A stretch of DNA of 64,000 bases from positions 1-64,000 of the forward strand of contig CBDFGJ010000002.1 of the NCBI GenBank assembly GCA_965247035.1, in the 5' to 3' direction. The notes beneath the pieces were generated by a model. That model made no database searches. It was not told where the DNA came from and saw only the letters and a program-made list of their open reading frames with translations. Made by a program: the position numbers and the translations under genes. Position 1 is the first letter of the stretch, and the number at the start of each line of letters is the position of its first letter. Shown in pieces: positions 18,149 to 27,266 of the stretch. The DNA is from Azophilus sp965247035. Lineage in GTDB: Bacteria > Pseudomonadota > Gammaproteobacteria > Pseudomonadales > Azotimanducaceae.

Positions 18149-19312
18149 TCAGCTAGCGGCTCGTTTAGTCAGGGCGGCGATGCCCGGCAGCGTCCTGCCT
18201 TCAACGTACTCCAGGAAAGCGCCGCCGCCGGTGCAGATGTACGAGAGGCCGTCAGCCAAGCCGTATTTCTCGATGGCCGCTAGGGTATCGCCGCCGCCGG
18301 CAACGGAAAAGGCGGCACTTTCGGCCACCGCTTCAGCTAGCTGTCGGGTGCCCTCGCCGAACTGATCGTATTCGAACATGCCCATCGGGCCATTCCACAG
18401 AATGGTGCCCGCACCGGATAACACCGCCTTGAATCGCCGGGCGGTCTCGGGCCCGATGTCCAGGATCATTTCATCGTCCTGCACACTATCCACCAGCCGG
18501 ACTAGGGCCCGTTCGTCGGCTGTTGCCCGCTCGCCCACCATCCAATCAACCGGCGCCAGAACATCCGTTTTGCGGGCCACTTGCCGCGCCGCTTCAAGCA
18601 AGTCCGCTTCAAACAAGGAGGTGCCCACCGGCAAGCCGCTAGCGGCAGCAAACATGTTGGCGATGCCGCCGCCGACAATGATGCAGTCGACGATGGCAGC
18701 CAAGCTGTCGAGCACGGCCAATTTGGTTGAAACCTTAGCGCCGCCAACGATGGCGACCAAGGGCCGAGCCGGGTTGTTCAGGGCGGCGGTAAGGGCATCG
18801 ATCTCCATCGCCAGCAAAGGGCCAGCGCAGGCCGTGGGCGCATAGCGGGCCACCCCAGCGACGGAGGCGTGCGCACGGTGGGCAACGGCGAAGGCGTCCA
18901 TGACGAAGATGTCCGCCAGCTTAGCCAAGCGCTTGGCCAGACCTGGATCCCCCGCCCGTTCGCCCTTGAACATGCGGGTGTTCTCCAGCAAGGAGATGGG
19001 GGCGACGGCGGCTGCCGCTGCCTCAATGCTGGGCAGCAGAGGCACCTCGCAATTGAGCAGTTCCCCCAGCCGAACCGCCACTGGGGCCAGCGAGTAAGCG
19101 GCATCGAACCGGCCCTCCACCGGGCGGCCAAGATGGGAGGCGACGATGCTCGCAGCCCCCTGCTCCAAGGCGCTTTGCAAAGTGGGCAGAGCGGCTCGAA
19201 TGCGGGCGTCGCTGGTGATGACGCCGTTGCGCATCGGCACGTTCAGATCTTCGCGAATCAACAGGAGCTTGCCGGCCAAATCCAGCTCACTCATGCGTTT
19301 GAATGTTCCCAT
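18149..19312 (-). CDS. pgk: Phosphoglycerate kinase
   Basis: A 387-residue glycolytic/gluconeogenic kinase (1,3-bisphosphoglycerate + ADP to 3-phosphoglycerate + ATP). Signature LLLIREDLNVPM, the substrate motif SHLGRP, VAIVGGAKVSTKLAVLDSL, and the C-terminal nucleotide site VAGGGDTLAAIEKYG are all present. The start at 19312 (MGTFKRMSELDLAGK) matches the family pattern. In many relatives pgk follows tkt and a gap-type gene; here tkt lies upstream on the same strand but a MITE and 214 bp of unassigned sequence separate them. Confidence 0.96.
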   Translation of the reverse strand: MGTFKRMSELDLAGKLLLIREDLNVPMRNGVITSDARIRAALPTLQSALEQGAASIVASHLGRPVEGRFDAAYSLAPVAVRLGELLNCEVPLLPSIEAAAAAVAPISLLENTRMFKGERAGDPGLAKRLAKLADIFVMDAFAVAHRAHASVAGVARYAPTACAGPLLAMEIDALTAALNNPARPLVAIVGGAKVSTKLAVLDSLAAIVDCIIVGGGIANMFAAASGLPVGTSLFEADLLEAARQVARKTDVLAPVDWMVGERATADERALVRLVDSVQDDEMILDIGPETARRFKAVLSGAGTILWNGPMGMFEYDQFGEGTRQLAEAVAESAAFSVAGGGDTLAAIEKYGLADGLSYICTGGGAFLEYVEGRTLPGIAALTKRAAS

Positions 19313-19526
19313 GCGGTAGCGTCCTAAACCGGTGCGTGTGTCTAATCACCCTCGGCCATAGTTGCAGGCGTGAGGGGGTGCGGGCGGTGAAGTTCCTGCG
19401 TCATGGCTTTTTCTCTGGTGAGCAAGCCGCTGTATTGCTCGGCTGACCCTGCTCAGATGGCGCACGGGCTCTTGGCGCTCCCCGCAGGCCGGTAGCGTTC
19501 TCCTGCTGATGAATGCGCTTGCCGGA

Positions 19527-19674
19527 CTAGGGAACCTCTGAAAAATTCGCAGGTTTTGGCAGCGCAACAAGATCAGTCTTTTTCGATGACTTGTAAGCAA
19601 TTGAAAATATGAGATAAATTATTTCAGACGCGATGCGATGATCAATCCTTGGAATTTAATCAGAGGTTCCCTAG
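19527..19674. mobile_element. IS5-type MITE with CTAG target duplication
   Basis: A 148-bp segment bounded by CTAG direct repeats (19527-19530 and 19671-19674). The ends are inverted repeats: GGAACCTCTGA at 19531 and TCAGAGGTTCC ending at 19670, with further partial matches inward (AATTC). The interior is AT-rich and has no coding capacity. A YTAR-type 4-bp duplication and GGAACCTCTGA ends suggest mobilisation by an IS5-family transposase. The right CTAG contains the stop codon of tkt. The adjacent 19313-19526 holds no recognisable gene. Confidence 0.85.
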
Positions 19675-21683
19675 GACGTGCGAGCTCGCGTTTCATCAAT
19701 CAGCGCCACCAAGTTCTCCACCGTCATGCCCAGCGCCGCCATGGCATCCGCCCCCGGCGCGGAAAGGCCAAAGCGGTCAATGCCAAGCACCGCACCCTCA
19801 AGGCCCACGAAACGCCGCCAATAGTCCGGATGACCGGCTTCAACGGCAACGCGCACCGGGGCGTCTGCGGCCAGCACCGCCTGTTGATAGTCTTCATCCT
19901 GCGCCAGGAAGACATCGACGCTGGGCATGGACACAACGCGAATGCCTAGGCCGCGCTGGGCCAGCACCGCCGCCGCCGCCATGGCCAACGGCACTTCCGA
20001 ACCGGTGGCGATCACCAGTGCATCCAGCGCCCCTGTTTCGGCCTCCAGCACGTAGCCGCCCCGGTGGACGTTGGTCAGCGCGGCATCATCCCTTGGCTGG
20101 CAAGCTGTTTTTTGGCGGGTGAACACAAGCGCCGTCGGCCCGTCCTGACGCGCCACCGCACTGCGCCAAGCGCAGGCGGCCTCCACCGTGTCACAGGGCC
20201 TCCAAGTGGAGAGATTGGGCGTCGTGCGCAGATTGGTGAGTTGTTCAATGGGCTGATGGGTCGGCCCGTCCTCGCCCAAAGCAACGGAATCATGGGTGTA
20301 GACGAAGATGTTGGGAATGCCCATCAAGGCGGCCAGGCGAACGGCGTTGCGGGCGTATTCCATGAAAATCAAAAAGGTGCCGGAGAAGGGTCGAATGCCG
20401 CCGTGCAGCAACATGCCGTTGCCAATGGCCGTCATGCCAAATTCACGCACGCCGAAGCTCAGGTAGCGTCGGTTCTCAGCGCCGCGCCATCTCGTGTTGT
20501 TGGAGCCGGTTAGATCCGCCGACCCACCGAACAATTCCGGCAGCACCGGCCCAAGAACATCCAAGCACAGTTGCGAAGACTTGCGCGTCTCCAATGACGC
20601 CATCTGCGCCTGCGCGGTGCGGGCCAACGCTTGCAACCGGTCCGACCAGCCGGACGGCAAACGTCCCTCCATGCGCCGTTGAAGCTCATCCGCCAGCGCC
20701 GGATGCGCCGCCCGGTAGGCGTCAAATCGGGCCTGCCAGTCTGCTTGAGCGCGTTGGCCCCGGCCCAAGCAACTCCAGGACGCATAGATTTCCTGCGGAA
20801 TCTCAAACGGCTCGTGCGGCCAGCCGAGCACTTCCCGTGTTGCCGCCACTTCATCCTCACCCAAGGGTGCGCCGTGGGCGGCGGCGCTGCCCGCCTTGTT
20901 GGGCGCGCCCTTGCCGATGACGGTTTTCACGCACACCAAGGTCGGCCGCCCGTCAGTTTGGCAGGCGTTACGGAGCGCCTTGGCGATGGCTGTCGCATCA
21001 TGCCCGTCCAATCCGCGCATGACGCGCCAGCCGTAACTTTCAAACCTGCTGGGCACGTCCTCTGTAAACCAAGCCTCAACCGCACCATCGATGGAGACGC
21101 CGTTGTCGTCATACAGGCAGATCAGCTTGCTCAGGCCTAAGGTGCCGGCCAAGGACGCAGCCTCATGGGAAATGCCTTCCATCAGGCAGCCATCTCCCAC
21201 CACAACCCAGGTGCGATGATTGATCACCTCGTGACTAGGCCGGTTGAACTCCTCGGCCAAGCGCATTTCCGCCAACGCCATGCCCACGGCGTTGGCTAAG
21301 CCCTGTCCCAGCGGTCCGGTCGTGGTCTCCACGCCGGGACACTCACCAAATTCCGGATGCCCCGCAGTCTTTGAGTGCAACTGCCGAAACGCCTTCAAAT
21401 CGTCAAGGGAAACGTCATAGCCAGTTAGGTGCAGCAGGCTGTAGAGCAGCATGGAGCCGTGGCCGTTGGAGAGCACAAAACGGTCCCGGTCCAGCCAATT
21501 CGGATCCCGTGGGTTGTGCCGCAGCAGTTCACGCCAAAGCACTTCCGCAACATCGGCCAACCCCATGGGCGCACCCGGATGGCCCGATTTCGCTTGTTGA
21601 ATTGCGTCCATGGACAGGGCGCGGATCGCGTTAGCCCTGTCCGATCGTGATGGCTTTGGCAGCATGGGGAGTTTGTCTGGCAA
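19671..21683 (-). CDS. tkt: Transketolase
   Basis: A 670-residue thiamine-diphosphate enzyme of the pentose phosphate pathway. Landmarks are DRFVLSNGHGSMLLYSLLH, GPLGQGLANAVGMALAE, the ThDP motif VVGDGCLMEGISHEAASLAG and the pyrimidine-domain segment THDSVALGEDGPTHQPIEQL. The C-terminal domain ends ENLVALIDETRARTS. The stop TAG falls within the CTAG target duplication of a MITE, so the insertion left the protein intact. It is transcribed toward pgk. Confidence 0.96.
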   Translation of the reverse strand: MPDKLPMLPKPSRSDRANAIRALSMDAIQQAKSGHPGAPMGLADVAEVLWRELLRHNPRDPNWLDRDRFVLSNGHGSMLLYSLLHLTGYDVSLDDLKAFRQLHSKTAGHPEFGECPGVETTTGPLGQGLANAVGMALAEMRLAEEFNRPSHEVINHRTWVVVGDGCLMEGISHEAASLAGTLGLSKLICLYDDNGVSIDGAVEAWFTEDVPSRFESYGWRVMRGLDGHDATAIAKALRNACQTDGRPTLVCVKTVIGKGAPNKAGSAAAHGAPLGEDEVAATREVLGWPHEPFEIPQEIYASWSCLGRGQRAQADWQARFDAYRAAHPALADELQRRMEGRLPSGWSDRLQALARTAQAQMASLETRKSSQLCLDVLGPVLPELFGGSADLTGSNNTRWRGAENRRYLSFGVREFGMTAIGNGMLLHGGIRPFSGTFLIFMEYARNAVRLAALMGIPNIFVYTHDSVALGEDGPTHQPIEQLTNLRTTPNLSTWRPCDTVEAACAWRSAVARQDGPTALVFTRQKTACQPRDDAALTNVHRGGYVLEAETGALDALVIATGSEVPLAMAAAAVLAQRGLGIRVVSMPSVDVFLAQDEDYQQAVLAADAPVRVAVEAGHPDYWRRFVGLEGAVLGIDRFGLSAPGADAMAALGMTVENLVALIDETRARTS

Positions 21684-21922
21684 AGTGCGCTATTCTCCGT
21701 CACCAACCCGGCGCTGACAATGAAAATTCCGCGACGTCGTCGTCGATGTTACTGGCCGAAAACCAACAAGCGGGAAGCGGCCTTAGCCAGCCGTACCCTG
21801 GTTCGCCCAAAAACGAGGACAACGCAGCGGCGAAGGGAGTGGTTTGATGCAGGCATTGGCTAGCAAGTGGGTCTTCCGGGCTAAAATAGCCGCAATCAAT
21901 CTGCTCTTGCAAGGGACATTCT

Positions 21923-23083
21923 ATGACCGATTACGCCACGTTCACATCGGAATCCGTTTCCGACGGACATCCAGACAAGGTCGCAGATCAGATATCAGAC
22001 GCCATTCTCGATGCCTTTCTTGCACAGGACCCGGACTCCCGAGTGGCCTGCGAAACGCTCATCAAAACAGACCTCGTGGTGGTGGCCGGGGAATTCCGCT
22101 CAAGGGGGAAAGTGGATGTGGAGAGCTTGGTGCGGGACGTCATCGCTTGCATCGGCTACCAAGACATCGACAGCGGTTTCGACCTGAACGCCTGCTCCAT
22201 CCTCAACGCGCTCGGGCCGCAGTCTGAGGACATCGCCCTTGGGGTGGATGAGAAGAAGAACCGTGAACAGGGGGCCGGCGACCAAGGGCTGATGTTCGGC
22301 TACGCCACCAACGAGACCGACGCGCTGATGCCCGCACCCATCACCTACGCCCATCAGTTGATGCGGCAACAAGCCATAAAGCGCCGGGAACACCCGGGGA
22401 TCCTGCGACCGGACGCCAAAAGCCAACTGACTTTCAACTACGACGGCAACGGCCGGCCCTCGGGTATAAACGCCGTGGTGCTGTCCACCCAGCACGCGCC
22501 GGGCATTGAACTGAAGGAGTTGAAGGAGCTGGTGCATGAGGAGATCATCAAACCCGTGCTTCCAGCCAACTGGCTCTCGGCCGAAACCAGCTACCACATC
22601 AACCCCGCTGGCAAGTTCGTTATCGGCGGTCCGACCGGGGATTGCGGCCTGACCGGGCGCAAGATCATTGTCGATACCTACGGCGGCATGGCCCGTCACG
22701 GCGGCGGCGCGTTTTCCGGCAAGGATCCTTCCAAAGTGGACCGTTCCGCCGCCTATGCGGCCCGCTACGTGGCCAAGAACATCACCGCCGCCGGGCTGGC
22801 GGAGCGCTGCGAGATTCAGCTCAGCTACGCCATCGGCAGGGCCGAGCCGGTTGCAATTGGCATCAACACCTTCGGCACTGGCAAGCTCCCGGACCAACGC
22901 ATCGCTCATCTTGTCCATGAACAGTTTGATTTGCGGCCTAGGCAATTGATCGACATGCTCGACCTGAAACGCCCGATATATCGCGCAACCGCCGCCTACG
23001 GCCACTTCGGGCGTACGGAAGACAGCTTTACTTGGGAGCACACCGATAAAGCCGAAGCACTAGCCGAGGCTGGGGCGATTTGA
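21923..23083 (+). CDS. metK: S-adenosylmethionine synthetase
   Basis: A 386-residue enzyme that makes SAM from methionine and ATP. It begins MTDYATFTSESVSDGHPDKV and contains the ATP motif GAGDQGLMFGYA and the P-loop-like GGGAFSGKDPSKVDRSAAY. The ATG at 21923 has AAGGGA 8 nt upstream. metF follows after 4 bp, so the pair forms a methyl-cycle unit. I saw no convincing riboswitch in the 239-bp leader. Confidence 0.97.
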   Translation: MTDYATFTSESVSDGHPDKVADQISDAILDAFLAQDPDSRVACETLIKTDLVVVAGEFRSRGKVDVESLVRDVIACIGYQDIDSGFDLNACSILNALGPQSEDIALGVDEKKNREQGAGDQGLMFGYATNETDALMPAPITYAHQLMRQQAIKRREHPGILRPDAKSQLTFNYDGNGRPSGINAVVLSTQHAPGIELKELKELVHEEIIKPVLPANWLSAETSYHINPAGKFVIGGPTGDCGLTGRKIIVDTYGGMARHGGGAFSGKDPSKVDRSAAYAARYVAKNITAAGLAERCEIQLSYAIGRAEPVAIGINTFGTGKLPDQRIAHLVHEQFDLRPRQLIDMLDLKRPIYRATAAYGHFGRTEDSFTWEHTDKAEALAEAGAI

Positions 23084-23087
23084 TCGG

Positions 23088-23963
23088 ATGAGGTTGAGTG
23101 TAGAGTTTTTTCCGCCCCGAACCCCGAAGGGCGAACTGGGGCTTAAGGAGACAGTGCGGCGGCTGCAGGCGTTTCGGCCTGACTTTGCATCCGTAACCTG
23201 CGGCGCCGGTGGCACGGCTCCGTCAGGAGGCGACCTTTGGCGGCACACCGCCGCCACTTTGTTGAAGCTGCGGGGAAATGGTCTCAAGATCATTCCCCAC
23301 TTGACCATGGGCGATAATTCCGCCCAACAGACCAAGCAGCAGCTTGAACACTACTTGGCCCAAGGCGTTGACCGGCTGGTTGCGCTGCGCGGCGATGCTG
23401 ACCCACACACCACCCAGCTGGAGCCATCCCGAAGCGCCGAGACCCTAGTTCGCCGCATACGCCGATACTGCGCTGGCGACCTGCTCGTTGAAGTGGCCGG
23501 CTACCCGGAAGTGCATCCCCGGGCCGCCTCGCCGGCAGCGGATCTCGAACATCTAAAGCGCAAGGTCGAAGCCGGCGCCGATGGCGTGATCACCCAATAC
23601 TTCTACAACCTAGGTGCTTTCCTGCATTTCCGCGAGCGGGCGCAAGCCACGGGCATCAAGGCGCCCATCACGCCGGGCATCATGCCATTGACCAACTTCA
23701 CTCGTATCGTGCGCTTCTCCAAGTCATGCGGGGCCGATATTCCCCGCTGGATATACCAGCACTTGCAAGCCTATCAGGACGACCCCGAAGCCTTGCAGGC
23801 ATTTGGCATTGAGGTGGTCACCGAACTTTGCCAAGACTTGCTGGCGGCCGAAGCGACTGGACTGCACTTCTACACCCTCAACCAATGGCGGGCCACCGCG
23901 GCAATATGCAGCAATCTGGGCTTAGCCAGCCAACAGGAACGGCGAACCGGACCGGACCACTGA
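23088..23963 (+). CDS. metF: Methylenetetrahydrofolate reductase
   Basis: A 291-residue TIM-barrel flavoprotein that reduces 5,10-methylene-THF to 5-methyl-THF for methionine synthesis. Typical features are LSVEFFPPRTPKGE at the N-terminus, FASVTCGAGGT, LVALRGDAD, GADGVITQYFYN and the C-terminal LHFYTLNQ. It starts 4 bp after metK. Linkage of metK with metF gathers regeneration of the methyl donor with SAM synthesis. Confidence 0.95.
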   Translation: MRLSVEFFPPRTPKGELGLKETVRRLQAFRPDFASVTCGAGGTAPSGGDLWRHTAATLLKLRGNGLKIIPHLTMGDNSAQQTKQQLEHYLAQGVDRLVALRGDADPHTTQLEPSRSAETLVRRIRRYCAGDLLVEVAGYPEVHPRAASPAADLEHLKRKVEAGADGVITQYFYNLGAFLHFRERAQATGIKAPITPGIMPLTNFTRIVRFSKSCGADIPRWIYQHLQAYQDDPEALQAFGIEVVTELCQDLLAAEATGLHFYTLNQWRATAAICSNLGLASQQERRTGPDH

Positions 23964-24158
23964 GTTGACGCGCTAGCAGGCTGCGCAGTTTGGCCCAAAG
24001 AGCATCCGCCACCGCCGCACAGCATGAATCCCTTTGCTATTGAACGAATGCCGCTACAGTCACCGAACAACAGGCCAACCCCTGCCAGTACCTCAACCGA
24101 GTTGCTCAAGCCCCCCAAAGACAGGTAATTTCACAATCTGCGCTGACTAGAGGCACTC

Positions 24159-25148
24159 ATGACCAGCATCGCCTTCCTGATGGACCCGCTCGACAGCCTG
24201 TCGCTGAAGAAGGACTCCACCTTAGCCATGATCCGCGCCGCCCAAGAGCGCGGCTGGGAGATCGCTTGCTTGGAGCAGAAGGACATCCTGCTGCAAAACA
24301 ACGAAATCCGTTTGTTCGCCCGACCCCTGCATTTGCGGGAGCCCTTGGCCAGCCACCTGAACGATCCGAGTGCATTGCGGCAGGCCATCACAGGCAATTG
24401 GCATGACCTCGGCGCGGCGCAGCTTCGGCCCACTCGCGATTTTGACCTGATTATGATGCGCAAGGACCCCCCGTTCGACATGGAGTACATCTACACCACC
24501 TACCTGTTGGAGCGGGCCGAGCAGGACGGCACCTTGGTGGTCAACCGCCCCGGGTCCCTGCGCGATTGCAACGAGAAGTTCTTCGCCACGCATTTTCCGC
24601 AGTGTTGCCCACCTCTTGTGGTCAGCCGCCGCTACGACGTGCTGCATGAGTTTCAGCAGACGCAGGGGAATGTGGTTTTCAAACGCCTCGACGGCATGGG
24701 CGGAATGTCCGTATTTCGCGTTATGGAGGGCGACCCCAACCTTGGCGTCATCCTCGAGACCCTGACCCACGGCGGCCGGGAGCAGATCATGGGGCAAGCC
24801 TACCTGCCGCAAATCGCAGACGGCGACAAGCGCATTTTGCTGATCGACGGCGAGCCGGTGCCCTACGCCCTCGCACGCATTCCCAAGGCGGGCGAGAGCC
24901 GAGGCAACCTAGCCGCCGGCGGCCTAGGCGATGGGCGAGAGCTGACCGAGCGGGACCGCTGGATCGCCGCCCAGATCGGCCCAACGCTCAGCAAGCTTGG
25001 GCTTTTATTTGTGGGCATAGACGTGATCGGCGATTATCTGACGGAGATCAACGTCACTTGCCCAACATGCGTTCGGGAACTGGACCATCAGTTCTCCTTG
25101 GACATCGCCGGCGACCTGCTTGACGCCATCGCCCCCAAGTTATCCTGA
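24159..25148 (+). CDS. gshB: Glutathione synthetase
   Basis: A 329-residue ATP-grasp ligase joining gamma-glutamylcysteine and glycine. It starts MTSIAFLMDPLDSLSLKKDS, then shows FDLIMMRKDPPFDMEYIY, NRPGSLRDCNEKFFA, VFKRLDGMGGMSVFRV, and the ATP/Mg segments KRILLIDGEPVPYALARIPK and GIDVIGDYLTEINVTCPTC. Length and order match the E. coli enzyme. yqgE and ruvX follow as in many gammaproteobacteria, after a 396-bp gap. Confidence 0.96.
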   Translation: MTSIAFLMDPLDSLSLKKDSTLAMIRAAQERGWEIACLEQKDILLQNNEIRLFARPLHLREPLASHLNDPSALRQAITGNWHDLGAAQLRPTRDFDLIMMRKDPPFDMEYIYTTYLLERAEQDGTLVVNRPGSLRDCNEKFFATHFPQCCPPLVVSRRYDVLHEFQQTQGNVVFKRLDGMGGMSVFRVMEGDPNLGVILETLTHGGREQIMGQAYLPQIADGDKRILLIDGEPVPYALARIPKAGESRGNLAAGGLGDGRELTERDRWIAAQIGPTLSKLGLLFVGIDVIGDYLTEINVTCPTCVRELDHQFSLDIAGDLLDAIAPKLS

Positions 25149-25544
25149 CTTGTTCCCAACCAGCCCACCGTATCCGGGCGAACGCTTGGCTGTTTCATTG
25201 TTTCTGGCGCTCCGCACCTACGCCACCCTCCGCCAAGAAATCGCCATCCTTGGCTTGGCCTTGGACGAACTCGAACAAACTAACCGACGGCACCAAGAAC
25301 GCGGTCTCTGTCCTCCAACTCCCGCAAGAGCACGGTGGAGGCCGCCTACTTGGAATTGATCAGTGTCTACCCCGCCACGCCCGATAATTAGCCCTTGGAG
25401 GGGCATGAGTGCCCAGACACGCTAATCCTGCTAAAATGCCATTGTAGATTCCCGCTACGTTCGGCATGGCTCGTCAACATTTGCGCCGATGGCCAACATC
25501 TTGTTGGTTTGGGAAGCCGCCAAGTCAATGACCGGAGCGCCTCT
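25149..25544. other. 396-bp intergenic region without a recognised gene
   Basis: Between gshB and yqgE I find no gene I can support. An open frame at 25120-25359 overlaps the gshB end and shows no family resemblance. Some relatives carry a tonB-like gene at this position, but I see no such similarity. The yqgE Shine-Dalgarno (GGAG, 25534-25537) is at the right end. Confidence 0.6.
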
Positions 25545-26093
25545 GTGGAGCTGACACGCCATTTCCTAATCGCCATGCCCAACCAAGTGGGCTCCTACTT
25601 TGGCAACACCATCACCTATGTTTGCGAACACAACGACGAAGGTGCCATGGGCTTGATGATCAACCGGCCGTTGGATCTTACCGTAGAAAGCCTGATGCAG
25701 CAGTTCGGGTTTTCCGATTCTCCCACCCTAGCCAAAGTACGGGTGTTCGAAGGCGGGCCGGTCTCTCCTAGCCAAGGCTTCGTGGTGCATTCCGACGATG
25801 GCGATTTCGCGTCCTCAAAAGACTTGGGCGATGGCCTGAAGCTCACCACGAGTCGAGAGGTGCTTGAGGCGATCGCCAATGACCGCGGCCCCTATCACTA
25901 TCTCATCGCCCTTGGCTACGCCGGCTGGGGACCAAATCAGCTTGAAAGGGAATTGGCGCAAAGCGCTTGGCTGGCCTGCCCGGCGAGCAACAGCATTCTC
26001 TTCGACGTGCCTTTTGAAAACCGCATTGAGGAAGCCACCCGGGCGCTCGGCATCGATTTCCGCCTGATGTCCAGCCAAACAGGCGATGCCTGA
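25545..26093 (+). CDS. yqgE: YqgE/UPF0301 (AlgH-family) protein
   Basis: A 182-residue YqgE/AlgH-family protein of unknown biochemical role. Conserved text includes HFLIAMPNQVGSYFGNTITY, CEHNDEGAMGLMINRPLDL, VFEGGPVSPSQGFVVH and ALGYAGWGPNQLERELAQ. No ATG precedes the conserved start; the GTG at 25545 has GGAG 7 nt upstream and gives the usual length. The end overlaps ruvX by 8 bp, so the two are coupled, as is common in gammaproteobacteria. Confidence 0.92.
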   Translation: MELTRHFLIAMPNQVGSYFGNTITYVCEHNDEGAMGLMINRPLDLTVESLMQQFGFSDSPTLAKVRVFEGGPVSPSQGFVVHSDDGDFASSKDLGDGLKLTTSREVLEAIANDRGPYHYLIALGYAGWGPNQLERELAQSAWLACPASNSILFDVPFENRIEEATRALGIDFRLMSSQTGDA

Positions 26094-26469
26094 AACTGTC
26101 CTGGCTATCGATTTCGGTTTGAAGCACATGGGCTTGGCCGTCGGCCAAACCATATCCTGCACCGCCACTCCCCTTAGCGTTATTCGCGCCAAGGACGGCG
26201 AGCCGAATTGGGTCGCCTTCGACGACTTCTACAAGGAGTGGCGCCCGGACCGTCTGCTAGTGGGTTTGCCCAAGCACATGGACGGCACGGAAAGCGAGAT
26301 GTCCCGTCGCACCCGACAATTCGCCCAAGCCCTTGTGAATCGTTACGGACGGCAAGTGGAGCTGGTTGATGAGAGACTGACCTCAGTTGAAGCCAAGCGC
26401 CTGTCACCAGATGGCGATGACCACTCAGTGGCGGCGCAGTTGATTGCTGAGACTTGGCTGAACGGATAG
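26086..26469 (+). CDS. ruvX: RuvX/YqgF-family Holliday-junction-resolvase-like protein
   Basis: A 127-residue RNase H-fold protein of the YqgF family, implicated in pre-16S rRNA 5' processing and possibly DNA junction processing. Active-site segments are LAIDFGLKHMGLAVG (first Asp), LLVGLPKHMDGTE, LVDERLTS (Glu) and the C-terminal DDHSVAAQLIAETWL (Asp). It overlaps yqgE by 8 bp. Confidence 0.9.
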   Translation: MPETVLAIDFGLKHMGLAVGQTISCTATPLSVIRAKDGEPNWVAFDDFYKEWRPDRLLVGLPKHMDGTESEMSRRTRQFAQALVNRYGRQVELVDERLTSVEAKRLSPDGDDHSVAAQLIAETWLNG

Positions 26470-26560
26470 CGGCCAACACAGCCAATGCAATGGAAAAACT
26501 GGAAACGATGCCGGTTTATACTGCATCCTTGGTCACTTTCGCCAAGAGGACCAAGAGACA

Positions 26561-27154
26561 ATGTCTAGCCAAGATCACGAACAGGTCTCAATCTATCCGT
26601 TTTCCGGCGCCGGGCGCGAGGAGTTGCTCAGTAAGGCTAGGGAATGCGTTTTCAACTGGGCCACAAAAGACGGCTGGCCGGTCGGCGTTGTGCATGCCTT
26701 CGTCTGGCACAAGGGCCGCGGCTGGATCACTTGCGGCGCCCACCGCCATCGCGTTTCCGCGATTCGCCGTGATCCGCGCTGCTCGGTCGTGGTCAGTGGG
26801 CTGGCGGTGCCCGATGGCCCGAACGGTGCGATCACCTTTAAAGGCCGGGCGATCATTCACGACGACGAGGAGACCAAGGCATGGTTCTACCCGGCGCTGG
26901 CGCGTGGCCCCTATGGCCGTTTTGGCGGAACCCTGACAGCCGAGGAAGAGGAAGCTGCGCAAGCCTTCGTCGAACGCCTGCATTCACCTCTGCGGATAGT
27001 CATCGAGATCGTGCCGGAGAAGTGGATCATGCTGGACAGCGACAAGATGGCCAAGGACACCGCCGGTGAACTCACCGATGAAGAGCGCGGTCCGCAGCTT
27101 GAAGCCGATGCGGTGCGCTTGTCGGCGGAATTGCAGCGCCGGGGCCTGGCCTGA
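26561..27154 (+). CDS. Pyridoxamine 5'-phosphate oxidase-fold (PPOX) flavin-binding protein
   Basis: A 197-residue split-barrel protein. The segment VHAFVWHKGRGWITCGAHRHRVSAIRRDPRCSVVVSG-like region (about 42-80) is the FMN- or F420-binding half of PPOX-fold proteins, in which a small side-chain strand is followed by RxxxLRRDPR-type text. Such proteins reduce or bind diverse small molecules, and the substrate is not predictable. It stands alone, 91 bp after ruvX and convergent with the enoyl-CoA hydratase gene. Confidence 0.8.
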   Translation: MSSQDHEQVSIYPFSGAGREELLSKARECVFNWATKDGWPVGVVHAFVWHKGRGWITCGAHRHRVSAIRRDPRCSVVVSGLAVPDGPNGAITFKGRAIIHDDEETKAWFYPALARGPYGRFGGTLTAEEEEAAQAFVERLHSPLRIVIEIVPEKWIMLDSDKMAKDTAGELTDEERGPQLEADAVRLSAELQRRGLA

Positions 27155-27160
27155 TCCCGA

Positions 27161-27181
27161 GCGCAACCGCATGGGTTGCGC
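27161..27181 (+). terminator. Hairpin between convergent genes (terminator-like)
   Basis: GCGCAACC (27161-27168) and GGTTGCGC (27174-27181) form a perfect 8-bp stem with a 5-nt loop, 6 bp after the PPOX gene stop. No U-tract follows, so the call as a rho-independent terminator is tentative. Confidence 0.45.
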
Positions 27182-27266
27182 TATGCGTATAGCAGGGTGG
27201 CTTGCCGTGAGTCTCGTCGCGTAAACGGCGCTGCATCGCGGCAATGCCAGCAAGTGGCGTTGCCGC

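Noticed and set aside
19346..19600. Minus-strand frame between tkt and pgk as a gene
   Set aside because: It runs into the MITE, has no family resemblance and no ribosome-binding site. A glyceraldehyde-3-phosphate dehydrogenase gene expected here in some relatives is not detectable.
21684..21922. Possible SAM or SAH riboswitch in the metK leader
   Set aside because: There is a GAGG-ACAACGCAGC stretch loosely like SAH riboswitch text, but I could not build the required stems and pseudoknot. A covariance search would decide.
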